DNA of 64,000 nt from Gemmatimonadaceae bacterium (GTDB taxonomy: Bacteria; Gemmatimonadota; Gemmatimonadetes; Gemmatimonadales; Gemmatimonadaceae): assembly GCA_035633115.1 (NCBI GenBank), contig DASQFN010000112.1:62001-126000 (forward strand). Reading direction: 5' to 3'. Position 1 is the stretch's first letter; the number at the start of each line of letters is the position of its first letter. Made by a program: the position numbers and the translations under genes. Positions 37,364-46,400 of the stretch are shown piece after piece. Below the pieces are notes generated by a model. It was given only the letters and a program-made list of their open reading frames with translations, did not search any database and was not told the origin of the DNA.

Positions 37364-39925
37364 TCAACGAGTCTTTCTTGCATCCTTGGGCGCTGTCTCC
37401 AAAGCGTCTTTGACTGGTTTTACCTCCGCCTCCTTGCCGTCCTTCGCGTAAACAGCCTTCTCTCGGGTCCACAGCAACACCACCCCGCAACCCGCCGCCA
37501 TCCCTGAAAACCGAGCAGGCACGGTGGCGGGGGTGTACACCTCGATGGCCTCGATGTGATCCAGTCCGATTTCCCCATCCAGTCCCTGAGAACCCGGCAG
37601 GTATCGAAGACCATCCAGAAAGTACACCACCGGGCACCCGGTCAGGCTGCGGACACCGCGGCCCGTGAGCTCTACGACAGACATTTGTCCGATCTTGCGA
37701 ATCTTCACTCCGGGCACGGTCGACAGAAGCTCTGTTACCCGTCTCGTCCCGCTGGCGTTGATTCGTGCGGGAGGCAGAAAGTGTCCGCCGGAGTTGCGCT
37801 TCATTCTATCGTAGAAGCCCGTCCTATACGGATCTCTCCGCGCCGTAGTGGTAACCGTCCTCAGGGTTCTCACCTGCGGAAGCGACACGTTGACCGTATC
37901 AGCGGTGGAGCCCAGCATGACAATGCGACGTACCGCCCCATAACCCAGCGCCCGCGCCTCCAGGAGATGTCTCCCGGCAGCAAGACCCGAGACACGGTAT
38001 TCTCCCCTGGAATTGGTCCGAACGACGACGTCGGCGGGAAAAACGCGGACTTCCGCACTCGCGATCGGCTTTGCGTCGACCCCCGCGATCATCCCGGTGA
38101 TGACGGCTGTACCACGCCTTGCCGAACCTCCCTCGGGCGCGAAAAGTTCGACTACCGTCACTTGCGCTGAGTCCAGAAGAAGCGACAGCGGCTCGCCCGG
38201 GCTCTCCGAGTCTGCTGCCCTGATTTCCATCGCGCGGTCGCGTGGGAGCCCGCAGAGAGTAAAGTGGCCGCTCGGGTCAGAGGTCGCGGAAACCTCTGTG
38301 AAGGTGGCAGGGAGTCCGCTGGCGATGGGCGACCCGTCGCTGTTCCATCGCGCGACCACGCGAGCGCTGGCCACCGGCGGTCCGCCCGGCTCGCGACGCA
38401 CCGAGCCGCGGACCAGAGCCGCTTCCGTCGAGAGAGGTGCCGGACACATGGTTCGGCCGATCGTCGCCGCCGACGGAGTGCTGAACGCGACATCCACCGA
38501 CTCACCGCGTTCAAGGCTCAGCGAAACCGGTTCCAGTGATGCGCCAAGAGTGTCCAGGCGGGGGTGGGTAATGCTGATGATGTAAGCGCCGGGTGCAATG
38601 CTGTCTACCCGAAACCGGCCGACGGAATCAGTGGTTGCCCTCCCCGCCGGGACCGCCTGGCCGGGCACATCAAGCCAGATATTGGCTTGTGCGAGCGGAA
38701 CACCGGTGGTGCTGTCGAACACCGAGCCGCCAAGCGAGGCAAGCGCTATTGGCTCCAGATCCTGGTGAGCAAGGACACGATCTTTGACTTCCCCGCCACG
38801 CTCGATGATCCCGGTGACTACCTCCTGGCTGACTGGCGTCATCCGCGGAGGGATCCCCATTTCGAGGACAGGGCTCGTCTTGTACCGCAGCTCCCGGACG
38901 AGCTTGGGCATCCGAATATGCCACCGCTGGACGACCCAGGCGCCGGCTGGTAGCCGGGCGAATTCCACTCGTCCCCCGAAGTTATGATCGCTGATGTTTT
39001 TGGGAAGCCCTGTGTAACCGAATTCGAGATACTGCAGCTCCGACGTACGGGCATCGAGCCAGAGCACTCCGCGAACGTCGGGGCGTTCCCGCTTCGCGAC
39101 CGGCTCGAACGCGAGTCCAATCAGCCCTGGTCGCTCCGAGTTGGGCTCAGCGAGCCTGAGGCAGTGGGTCCGCATGAAGGCGTCAGACAGGAAGGTCCGG
39201 GCATCCGGGGCGTAATACCAGGTTCCTTCGGTGGTTACCTGGACATATCCATGGGCGGCCAGCGAATCCGCCGTTATGCTTCCGTACGGTTCGGCGTTCA
39301 AGCCGACGCGCTCCCAGCTTCGCGAGCGCTTGACGGATAACATTTTCAGATCCAGCTCGCGCTCATACTGCCGGAGATTGAAACGGTAACGGGCCGCCGC
39401 CGTGGTCAGCTCGGTCGCGGTCAGCGCCTTCCGAACCTCATCCCATAGTGCGGCCACCGCGATGCCGGCTTCGGGCGCGGCTACGCACCGCTGTTTTTCC
39501 ACGATCCGAACTGGAGGCAGATCCCGCGTGCGTCGGCCGAAGACGAACGCGTGAGTCACGGACTCTCCGTCCATGAGGCGGAAGCTCGCCGTAGTCTCAC
39601 TGAAAACTCCAACGGCTTCCGCGCGCAACCGATAAGTTCCGGCGGACCGCGCCTGCATGACGAAGGTACCCTTCTCATCGGACAGCGTCGATGCGACGGC
39701 TGCGCCCGAGGAATCCAGAAGAAAAATTACCATCCCCGGGACGGGCAGGCCCGAAGCCCTGTCCTTGATGGTTCCTTGTAACGACTGAGCGAGCGCAGGG
39801 AACGGGTTGACGGCCAGTCCCATACCCGCGCTCAAACAAAAGCCGGCGAGGCAACGCACTATGGCTCTGCGGTCACCAGATGGCCGCGCCCCGCTCAGCC
39901 GCGTTCCGTAAAACATGCCCGCCAT
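37364..39925 (-). CDS. Multi-domain carboxypeptidase-regulatory-like protein with a TonB plug domain but no barrel
   Basis: 853 residues from ATG 39925 with AAGGAG about 5 bases upstream. After a signal peptide ending near PALAQ come a beta-sandwich carboxypeptidase-regulatory-like domain (about 48-130), an unrecognised middle (about 135-390, with WYYAPDARTFLSDAF), three more regulatory-like repeats (about 405-690, each with the pattern G-x-V and a PxAxAxV strand), and a TonB plug-like domain (about 705-822: ELLSTVPGVKIRK, VVYFLDGLRYLPG, IEAIEVYTPATVPARFSG, CGVVLLWTR). It ends about 30 residues later, so no transmembrane barrel follows. A second protein at 56903 shares the terminal layout. 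Probably secreted; function unknown. Confidence 0.75.
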   Translation of the reverse strand: MAGMFYGTRLSGARPSGDRRAIVRCLAGFCLSAGMGLAVNPFPALAQSLQGTIKDRASGLPVPGMVIFLLDSSGAAVASTLSDEKGTFVMQARSAGTYRLRAEAVGVFSETTASFRLMDGESVTHAFVFGRRTRDLPPVRIVEKQRCVAAPEAGIAVAALWDEVRKALTATELTTAAARYRFNLRQYERELDLKMLSVKRSRSWERVGLNAEPYGSITADSLAAHGYVQVTTEGTWYYAPDARTFLSDAFMRTHCLRLAEPNSERPGLIGLAFEPVAKRERPDVRGVLWLDARTSELQYLEFGYTGLPKNISDHNFGGRVEFARLPAGAWVVQRWHIRMPKLVRELRYKTSPVLEMGIPPRMTPVSQEVVTGIIERGGEVKDRVLAHQDLEPIALASLGGSVFDSTTGVPLAQANIWLDVPGQAVPAGRATTDSVGRFRVDSIAPGAYIISITHPRLDTLGASLEPVSLSLERGESVDVAFSTPSAATIGRTMCPAPLSTEAALVRGSVRREPGGPPVASARVVARWNSDGSPIASGLPATFTEVSATSDPSGHFTLCGLPRDRAMEIRAADSESPGEPLSLLLDSAQVTVVELFAPEGGSARRGTAVITGMIAGVDAKPIASAEVRVFPADVVVRTNSRGEYRVSGLAAGRHLLEARALGYGAVRRIVMLGSTADTVNVSLPQVRTLRTVTTTARRDPYRTGFYDRMKRNSGGHFLPPARINASGTRRVTELLSTVPGVKIRKIGQMSVVELTGRGVRSLTGCPVVYFLDGLRYLPGSQGLDGEIGLDHIEAIEVYTPATVPARFSGMAAGCGVVLLWTREKAVYAKDGKEAEVKPVKDALETAPKDARKTR

Positions 39926-39944
39926 GGGGACTCCTTCAACTCGC

Positions 39945-39966
39945 GCGTAACGCTCCAGCGTTACGC
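39945..39966. promoter_or_regulatory. Perfect 10-bp palindrome upstream of the plug-domain gene
   Basis: GCGTAACGCT at 39945-39954 and its exact complement AGCGTTACGC at 39957-39966 are separated by two bases. The site lies 20-41 bases upstream of the ATG at 39925, right before the ribosome-binding site. It could be a dimeric repressor operator or an mRNA hairpin controlling access to the start. Confidence 0.5.
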
Positions 39967-40049
39967 TCCACCGTTAATACACCAGTCAATATAGGTTCGT
40001 GCGCAAGGCCGGCGCCACTGCGCGGTCGGGTCCATCAGACCCGGAAGTG

Positions 40050-40487
40050 TCAGGTCTCCGGTGGGGGCTTCGGCGACGATCCGCCTCGCTCCGGGTCTCC
40101 CAAAACCTCTGTGATCGTCCGACTGATTACGAAACCACCGAGCGCAATCAACCCCGCAAATGCAGTCGAGCGCCATACGGAGATTTTTCTTTCTTCGGAG
40201 GTGGCGATCAGCGCGCGGGGAATCGTGAGATATTCTCCGCTCCACTTCTCGTGGCCGCCTCGCCTGACAACGCCGGTCGCAGCGAGCCCGAGGCCCTGAT
40301 TGTCAACAGTCGTCACGCGACCCTGGACAGCGAGAACGCCCGCGCCCAACTCCCCGGCCAACTGGGCGGATCCGGCATCGGTGAGATGTAACGAGAACTC
40401 CCGGCCGGCAACCGGCGATTCGGGCGTTCGGACGTACGTGTAGCAGCCGGTGAGAACAACCAGCATCGCGAACAATGGCAGCTTCAT
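40050..40487 (-). CDS. Small lipoprotein of unknown function
   Basis: 145 residues from ATG 40487, with GGAGG seven bases upstream. MKLPLFAMLVVLTGC is a lipoprotein signal peptide with Cys15. The mature part is beta-rich (FSLHLTDAGSAQLAGELGAGVLAVQGRVTTVDNQGLGLAA) and then has a hydrophobic segment STAFAGLIALGGFVISRTI near the end, so it may be anchored by both lipid and helix. I do not recognise the family. It lies between SusCD pair 1 and the plug-domain gene, all on the same strand. Confidence 0.7.
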   Translation of the reverse strand: MKLPLFAMLVVLTGCYTYVRTPESPVAGREFSLHLTDAGSAQLAGELGAGVLAVQGRVTTVDNQGLGLAATGVVRRGGHEKWSGEYLTIPRALIATSEERKISVWRSTAFAGLIALGGFVISRTITEVLGDPERGGSSPKPPPET

Positions 40488-40555
40488 GGCAACCTCCGGG
40501 ATCATGGAGCTAAGAATTTAACGGCGAATAATGCGAATGACGTGGTACCAGAATC

Positions 40556-40587
40556 GAACAGCCCGAGCCGTTAGGCTCGGGCTGTTC
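40556..40587 (-). terminator. Strong hairpin downstream of susD-like gene 1
   Basis: GAACAGCCCGAGCC at 40556-40569 pairs perfectly with 40574-40587 around a four-base loop. This 14-bp stem lies 36 bases after the SusD-like stop and before the next minus-strand gene. It lacks a clean T-run on the minus strand, so termination may be partial or factor-assisted, letting some transcripts continue. Confidence 0.7.
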
Positions 40588-40622
40588 ACCATCAGCAATT
40601 CCTAAACCCGTATGCTTCTCCT

Positions 40623-41978
40623 TTAGTTCTGGCTGTCGCACCCGGGATTCGCGGGATCGTTCGGATTCCGCAGCGGCTGACCCGAAAGCACGGGCACGTT
40701 CGGGTTGGTTTGACGCTCGCTAGTGGGATAGTAGAAGCGAGCCGGGATTATCGAGAAGCCGGCCGCCGGCGTCAGAGCCGGGAGGCACGTCCGCTTCCAG
40801 TCGCTCCACACCTCGGCGTTCTGAAAGAGCGCGATGTACTTCTCCGTCATTATCTGGCGGAGCAGCTCCGGTCCCGCTGCCACGACCGGTGCGATGCCGT
40901 AAAGCGCACGCTCCTGGTTGAGCTTCTGAAGGGCAGTGGCCTCGTCGCCAGTCCGGTAAGCCGCCTCTGCCCAGATGAGGAGATTCTCCTCGAAGGACAC
41001 CAGCGGTTGGTCGAACCCTGACGCGCGACGCCCAACGCTCAGATCAGAAAATTGCGGCCCGAATGCCGCGCCTTGGGGAGCGCCCTGATAGACCCCTCTG
41101 TCGTTAAGGGCAAAGTAGCTAGACAGACGAGGATCGTTCCGAGCCTTCATCGTGTCCACGAGAGTCGAGCCGGTCTTGATATAGCCGGTCCGCTCGCGAA
41201 CCACGAACTGGTGCCACGGATTCTCCTCTCCGGCTGACCCACTGAATACCGCGGAGTACGTACCCGCCGCGCTGGAGATTCCCAGGGCCGCTTCGGCCTT
41301 CGCTTTGGCGTATGCCGATGCGTCCCGTTCCGCGACATGGAGATAGTATCGTGCCTTCAACGTGTGAGCCAGCGCGAGCCAGCGAGCGCTGTTGCCGCCG
41401 TAAGACAGATCGGCTGCTCCTGGACCCTGGCCACCACCGGAGATGTTCACGATTGCCTTGTCTATCTGAGCCTGCAGCGCCGCGTAAACCTCGAGTTGAG
41501 GGTCAAGCTTCGGCGTGATCTGATCGGTGAACGCCTCGGCGTACGGCACGTCTCCCCACCAGTCGGCGGCATGCCCCAGATGCATCGCTTCAAGCAACTG
41601 CGCGACGCCGAGGTAGAGCTTGTCGGCCGCGACAAGAGTCTGCAGCTTGCGCGCGTCAACCAGACCGCCACCACCATAGACGTATATCCACGGAGTATCG
41701 AACTCGCTCTCGACATAATCGTACAGCGCCAGCGACTGGTACTGGCGGTCCGTACCGGCCATCTGTTGCATCCACATCGAGATCGCGCGCACCGCCTCGC
41801 TGGTGCTGTTGAACCAGTAGGCCGACTGCGTAGCTACGAAGAGCTGATTGGGCGAGCCGGGCTCGAGAGGCCGATTCGGATCGGTATCAAGCTCCCCGCC
41901 GGTGAGAAAGTCCGAGCAGCCTGCTGCCAGAGACATTGGCAGCGCGGCCACCGCGAGCTTTTTAAGGATTCTGTTCAT
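40623..41978 (-). CDS. SusD/RagB-family outer-membrane lipoprotein 1
   Basis: 451 residues. MNRILKKLAVAALPMSLAAGC is a lipoprotein signal peptide with Cys21. SDFLTGGELDTDPNRPLEPGS, ISMWMQQMAGTDRQYQSL, LLEAMHLGHAADWWGDVPYAEAF, and the helical region RWLALAHTLKARYYLHVAERD are typical of SusD-like proteins with TPR-type helices. SusD-like lipoproteins lie over SusC and capture the nutrient, often a glycan or peptide. It follows the SusC gene by 17 bases. The cargo cannot be deduced; no glycoside hydrolases are nearby, so peptide or other substrates are as likely as sugars. Confidence 0.9.
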   Translation of the reverse strand: MNRILKKLAVAALPMSLAAGCSDFLTGGELDTDPNRPLEPGSPNQLFVATQSAYWFNSTSEAVRAISMWMQQMAGTDRQYQSLALYDYVESEFDTPWIYVYGGGGLVDARKLQTLVAADKLYLGVAQLLEAMHLGHAADWWGDVPYAEAFTDQITPKLDPQLEVYAALQAQIDKAIVNISGGGQGPGAADLSYGGNSARWLALAHTLKARYYLHVAERDASAYAKAKAEAALGISSAAGTYSAVFSGSAGEENPWHQFVVRERTGYIKTGSTLVDTMKARNDPRLSSYFALNDRGVYQGAPQGAAFGPQFSDLSVGRRASGFDQPLVSFEENLLIWAEAAYRTGDEATALQKLNQERALYGIAPVVAAGPELLRQIMTEKYIALFQNAEVWSDWKRTCLPALTPAAGFSIIPARFYYPTSERQTNPNVPVLSGQPLRNPNDPANPGCDSQN

Positions 41979-41995
41979 GAGTGATATTTATCCCG

Positions 41996-44900
41996 TTATC
42001 GCGTGAGACCCACGGACAGAATGAACGTCCTGGTCTGCGGGTTATTGAAGTAGTCGACACCCTGAACGAACACCTCGGCACCGCCAAGGTTTGTTTCGGG
42101 ATCGATGCCGGTGTAGTCGGTCCATGTCTTGAGGTTCCGGCCGGCCAGCCTTAGATCAACCGCTCCCACGCCGAAGCGCTGGACAAATATCGGACTGATC
42201 GTGAAACTGACGGCGAGTTCGCGCAGCTTGGTGTACGTGCCGTCTTCCATGGACTGCGCGTCGGGGCCGGTAAAGCTGCTGCCAAGGGACTGATACCAGG
42301 TAGACTGGCCGATGAGCACCGGCTTCCCGGCGCCCGGTCCGGCGACGACGGGGTATGCTGCGCCGGCGTGTCCGTCACCCATCAAAAAGTCCTTCCCGAA
42401 TGTGCGCGTCGTGTTCCGAATCTCCTCGGTATCCAGATGCGTACCGAAGAAGATGAGCGCGCCACTCGTACCGTTCCACACATGTCCACCATGCTTGTGG
42501 TCAAGGAGCGCGGAGAAGGTCAGACCGCGGACGTTGAGCGACGTACGGAAGCTGCCGAGCCATTTCGGATTCGGGTTCGCGATTATCCGATCGGTCGGGT
42601 CCTGAAGCGGATACCCGGAGGCCGATATGTACAGCGCGCCGCCAGGAGCGCCCTGGCAGTGTCCGGCCGTGTTGTCAATGTCGATTGTTCCGACAGTCAA
42701 ACCGCGACCGCACTTGACGAAGTCCTCGCCACGAATGACGCCGACCTCTGAGCCTTTGGTTACTGCGCCGTATACTCCGCTGAAGGTGCCGGCTGACTTA
42801 TCAACGAACTCGGCTCCCTTCAGATCATCCACGTGGTTACGGTTACGCGAGAAATTTACCCCGAAGTCCCAGGCGAACCGGGGTCGGGTCACAGGCCGCG
42901 CGTTGAACGTCACCTCGACGCCGCGGTTGCTGATCTCGGCCGCGTTTTCGAGCCGCGAAGTGAAGCCCGTGGACGGAGCGATCGGGACATTAAGAATGAC
43001 GTCGCTTGACTTTGAGTTGTAGAGCGTCAGGCCGATGTCGGCCCGCTGGTTGAACAACCCGACATCAATGCCCCCCTCGAGCTCCCGGGTCCGTTCGGGC
43101 GTGAGCGAGTTATTGCCAAGCGCACGGCTCGTATACAAGCCGCCGATCCCTGCCTGGGTTGCATTGACATAGTCGCCCCAGCCGCTGCCGAAGTCACCTC
43201 CAACAGTCAGCGTGGTCGGCGTCGTGAGATATACGCCGGGCTCCTTGCCCGTCTCTCCGAAGGCGAAGCGAAGCTTCGCAAAGCTCAGCAAACCTTGTCC
43301 ATCCGGGCTGAACCAATTCGAAGGAACCCACGACACACTTGCCGAGGGGAACCAGTGCCGGGGCTTCGAAGCGCCGAAGGTCGAAAATCCGTCGTTGCGA
43401 GCCGAGGCCGACAGATATAGCTGATTGAACATGTCGGCGGTGCCCAGGGCAAAGTACGACTCGCCGTGAATCAGTGAGCGGTACTCCTGCGGCTCGCGGG
43501 TGGTGGTGTTCTGGAGGGCGAACGGCTCGGCCGCGATCAGGTCGAAGCCATTGGAGTAGTTCTGACGGTAGCGGCGGCTGTTGAGCGCCTGGCCGAGCGT
43601 CAGCGTCGCGGCGAACTTCTCGCTGAAAAACCGGCGCGCAGTGGTGCTTAAGTTGTGGCTGAGCTGGAAGTTGAGCAGGTCGGCACGACGTACCCGCCCG
43701 GTGCTTCGGTCACCCGAAGAGAGCGGCAGCCCTTCCAGACGCCAGTCTGTGTAGTAGTCACCACCGAAGCTGTAGTCTACGGAAAGCCAGTCGAAAGGAT
43801 CGTAGTCGAGGTTGACGTCGCCGATAACGCGTCCAAGCTCACTCTTGTTTACGACCTCGTTGACTACGAAGAACGGGTTGTCGTATATGCGGCTCGAAGA
43901 TGTTGAGCCGAAGGACGGCCGCGGGAACCGATATGATCGATGCCGCCCCGTCTCGGGATCAATGTACGGATCGCTGTTGAAGTTAGGCGGAGTGCGCATG
44001 GCTCCGAGCATGAGTCCGCTCGTGTTCGAGCCTTTCTGGACGAATGCACCGCGTGTGTCTATGTAGGACACGTTTCCACCGACGAGGAACCGGTCGGTCA
44101 GGCGATGCGACGCCTTGAGGCGCGTGGTGGTTCGATCGTACGAGTTATTCGGCCCGATAATGATGCCGGTCTGATCGAGGCGACCGACGGACATATAGAA
44201 CGTCGTCCGGTCGCTACCGCCCGAAGCCGAGAGCGTAATGTCCGACTCGACCCCCGTGTCGAACAGCTCGTTGAAGTGGTCGTAAGTGGTGATACCGTTC
44301 GGATACAGCCCGGCGAAAACGGATTCCGCGGTAGCCGGATCCCGTCCAAGCGCGGTGAGGCGGCTGCGAAGAGCGACGAGGTAGTCGTCGCGAGTGAGGC
44401 GCGGACCGTAGCTGTTTCCCGTAGTGACGCAGTCCCGGAGATCTCGAATAATGCAATCGTCGTTGCTCGCAGTAATCCCGCCGCCGCCACCGTGGCCGAA
44501 CGTCCGCTGAAGCGGAATGCCCTTGTTGACATCGCTCCAGCCAACGTTGCTGCGGATCGACCACTTCGTCGGGCCGGACACGCCGCTCTTGGTCGTAATG
44601 AGCACCACGCCTTCGGCCGCGCGGGCGCCATAGATCGCGCCGGCCGCGCCCTTGAGGATCTCGATCGAGGCGATGTCGGCCGGGTTGATATCCGAAGCCC
44701 GGTTCGGCGCAACGGTTCCAGCTGTGGCCGGACCGGTCGCGAAGGTCGTGTTGTCAATCGGCACGCCATCAACAACGAACAACGGCTGGCCGGTACCAGT
44801 GATCGACTTCGCGCCGCGGATGCGGATGGACGAAGAAGCGCCGGCTTCCCCAGACTGCTGGTTGATCTGGACGTTGGGCGCCTTGCCGGCCAGTGCCTGC

Positions 44901-45352
44901 ACAATGTTTGTCTCGCCCGAACGCTGGATCAGCGTCGAGTCAACGGTATTGATGACCGCGCCGAGCTTCTCGCGCACTCTCGTAGTGCCGGCACCGGTGA
45001 CGACGACTTCACCGAGACGAAGCGGATTCGCGGAGAGCGTGAAATTCTGCGTGATGTTTCCGGAAGCGAGCGTGATCTGCGCGGAGCGGACGGTGTGGCC
45101 GATTCGTCTGGCCGTGATCGTTGCCGTCTGGCCGCGAACGCGAGCATCGGGGACGCTGAACGTGTATCGTCCGTTGTTGTCCGTTGTGGACCCGAGGCTC
45201 AGACCTTCCAGGAACACGCTCGCGCCGGGGAGTGCGTCCCCCGCGTCGCTCGTGACTCGGCCCGAGATTGTGGCACCCTGCTGCGCCGCTGCAAAAGCCG
45301 GAAGAAACGCCAGCGCCAGGGCAACTGAAATGAACGTTCTTAACCCTTTCAT
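41996..45352 (-). CDS. SusC/RagA-family TonB-linked outer-membrane receptor 1
   Basis: 1118 residues from ATG 45352 with a near-consensus AGGAGG seven bases upstream. Signal peptide ending ALAFLPAFAAAQ, then a carboxypeptidase-regulatory-like domain (ATISGRVTSDAGDALPGASVFLEG), plug domain (GKAPNVQINQQSGEAGASSSIRIRGAKSITG, PLFVVDGVPIDN, ASIEILKGAAGAIYGARAAEGVVLITTKSG), then about 850 residues of beta-barrel ending RTFILSVGLTR. It forms a TonB-dependent channel for nutrient entry with the SusD partner downstream. A long structured leader precedes it. Confidence 0.94.
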   Translation of the reverse strand: MKGLRTFISVALALAFLPAFAAAQQGATISGRVTSDAGDALPGASVFLEGLSLGSTTDNNGRYTFSVPDARVRGQTATITARRIGHTVRSAQITLASGNITQNFTLSANPLRLGEVVVTGAGTTRVREKLGAVINTVDSTLIQRSGETNIVQALAGKAPNVQINQQSGEAGASSSIRIRGAKSITGTGQPLFVVDGVPIDNTTFATGPATAGTVAPNRASDINPADIASIEILKGAAGAIYGARAAEGVVLITTKSGVSGPTKWSIRSNVGWSDVNKGIPLQRTFGHGGGGGITASNDDCIIRDLRDCVTTGNSYGPRLTRDDYLVALRSRLTALGRDPATAESVFAGLYPNGITTYDHFNELFDTGVESDITLSASGGSDRTTFYMSVGRLDQTGIIIGPNNSYDRTTTRLKASHRLTDRFLVGGNVSYIDTRGAFVQKGSNTSGLMLGAMRTPPNFNSDPYIDPETGRHRSYRFPRPSFGSTSSSRIYDNPFFVVNEVVNKSELGRVIGDVNLDYDPFDWLSVDYSFGGDYYTDWRLEGLPLSSGDRSTGRVRRADLLNFQLSHNLSTTARRFFSEKFAATLTLGQALNSRRYRQNYSNGFDLIAAEPFALQNTTTREPQEYRSLIHGESYFALGTADMFNQLYLSASARNDGFSTFGASKPRHWFPSASVSWVPSNWFSPDGQGLLSFAKLRFAFGETGKEPGVYLTTPTTLTVGGDFGSGWGDYVNATQAGIGGLYTSRALGNNSLTPERTRELEGGIDVGLFNQRADIGLTLYNSKSSDVILNVPIAPSTGFTSRLENAAEISNRGVEVTFNARPVTRPRFAWDFGVNFSRNRNHVDDLKGAEFVDKSAGTFSGVYGAVTKGSEVGVIRGEDFVKCGRGLTVGTIDIDNTAGHCQGAPGGALYISASGYPLQDPTDRIIANPNPKWLGSFRTSLNVRGLTFSALLDHKHGGHVWNGTSGALIFFGTHLDTEEIRNTTRTFGKDFLMGDGHAGAAYPVVAGPGAGKPVLIGQSTWYQSLGSSFTGPDAQSMEDGTYTKLRELAVSFTISPIFVQRFGVGAVDLRLAGRNLKTWTDYTGIDPETNLGGAEVFVQGVDYFNNPQTRTFILSVGLTR

Positions 45353-45749
45353 AACCGGTCCTCCTGTGGAGCGCGCTCACACTGTGATGTGTGAAGCACT
45401 GGGAAGAAACGTCCGCGCCGTCCATTGGTGGCTTGCCAATGAGCGCGAACTGCCGCACAGTCGTCCCTGGTAGGAAAGACTGTGCGGAGCGATCAATTAA
45501 GCTAAAACGTAATAGATGGGGGCAGGATTGCGCTAGCAGACTTTTCTTCGACCAAGGGATCGACGCCATCCAGGTTTCCCGTTCGCATCTCGTGGTGGCG
45601 AGTTCGACAGCCGCCCGGGAACCGTTTCGACAACAGCTCGTGACTTGACAGTTCCCGATTCGCAGTGATTCAAAGCGGTCGGTTCAGGCGCATCTGGCCG
45701 CCCCGGAAAGGCGTCCAGGAAGAGGGCAGTGGCAAAGGCGGCCGAATGT
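45353..45749 (-). promoter_or_regulatory. Untranslated leader/promoter region of SusC gene 1
   Basis: This 397-base gap has no convincing gene. Near the SusC start it has the AGGAGG site (45361-45366 on the complement) and three inverted repeats: 45377-45382 with 45389-45394, 45423-45428 with 45436-45441, and a perfect 10-bp pair 45453-45462 with 45478-45487 (loop 15). An AT-richer stretch at about 45495-45520 could hold the promoter. The far part (about 45530-45749) shows nothing recognisable and probably includes the lemA 3' untranslated end. Confidence 0.4.
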
Positions 45750-46343
45750 TCATTTTGGAGCGCCCTCCCGCGCGGCAGGCGCCCCCGGCTTCGAAAAATC
45801 CACCGTAGGCGCAACATCGGATCCGGCGGGCGCATCGTAGTACGCTCGCGGTTTGGCACCGGTTACCGCGGCTGTGATCTTCTGCGGAAAGCTCCTGATG
45901 TATGCGTTGTACGCATTGACCGCGGCGTTGTAGTCGCTCCTCGAAACCGCAATCCGATTCTCCGTGCCCGACAGTTCGTCCTGCAGCCGCAGGAATGTCT
46001 GGTCCGCTTTCAGCTGCGGGTACGCCTCCGCGATCGCGAGCAGTCTGCCGAGGGCGCCGGTGAGCTGAGCGTCTGCCGCCGCCTGCTGGGCGGGGTCGCC
46101 GCTTCTGATCGCGCCAGCGAGCCCGGTTCGGGCATTGGCGACCTGAGTGAACACGCCTTCCTCGTGCGCGGCGTAGCCTTTCACCGTATTGACGAGGTTG
46201 GGAACGAGATCGGCGCGGCGCTGAAGCTGCACCTCGATTTGCTGCTTTGCCTGCTGCGCCTGCTCGTCAAGCGTCTGAATCCGGTTGTAGCCGCAGCCTG
46301 AGAGAGCGAGCGGGACAAGCAGAACGAGTGAGCGGCGTTTCAT
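45750..46343 (-). CDS. lemA: LemA family lipoprotein
   Basis: 197 residues. MKRRSLVLLVPLALSGC is a lipoprotein signal peptide with Cys17, followed by YNRIQTLDEQAQQAKQQIEVQLQRRADLVPNLVNTVKGYAAHEEGVFTQVANART, the LemA signature helix pair, and LQDELSGTENRIAVSRSDYNAAVNAYN. LemA proteins are mostly helical membrane-attached proteins of unclear role that often travel with TPM-domain genes, as here. It is last in a three-gene set with the nucleotidyltransferase-like and TPM genes. Confidence 0.93.
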   Translation of the reverse strand: MKRRSLVLLVPLALSGCGYNRIQTLDEQAQQAKQQIEVQLQRRADLVPNLVNTVKGYAAHEEGVFTQVANARTGLAGAIRSGDPAQQAAADAQLTGALGRLLAIAEAYPQLKADQTFLRLQDELSGTENRIAVSRSDYNAAVNAYNAYIRSFPQKITAAVTGAKPRAYYDAPAGSDVAPTVDFSKPGAPAAREGAPK

Positions 46344-46400
46344 GGGTCGTGCCTCGATGTGGATGAGTCGGCCTAACGTACGGAATATGCGCGGAAAGGT

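Noticed and set aside
43940-45328. Long plus-strand open frame opposite SusC gene 1
   Set aside because: Antisense shadow of the plug and barrel coding region; arginine-rich with no domain pattern.
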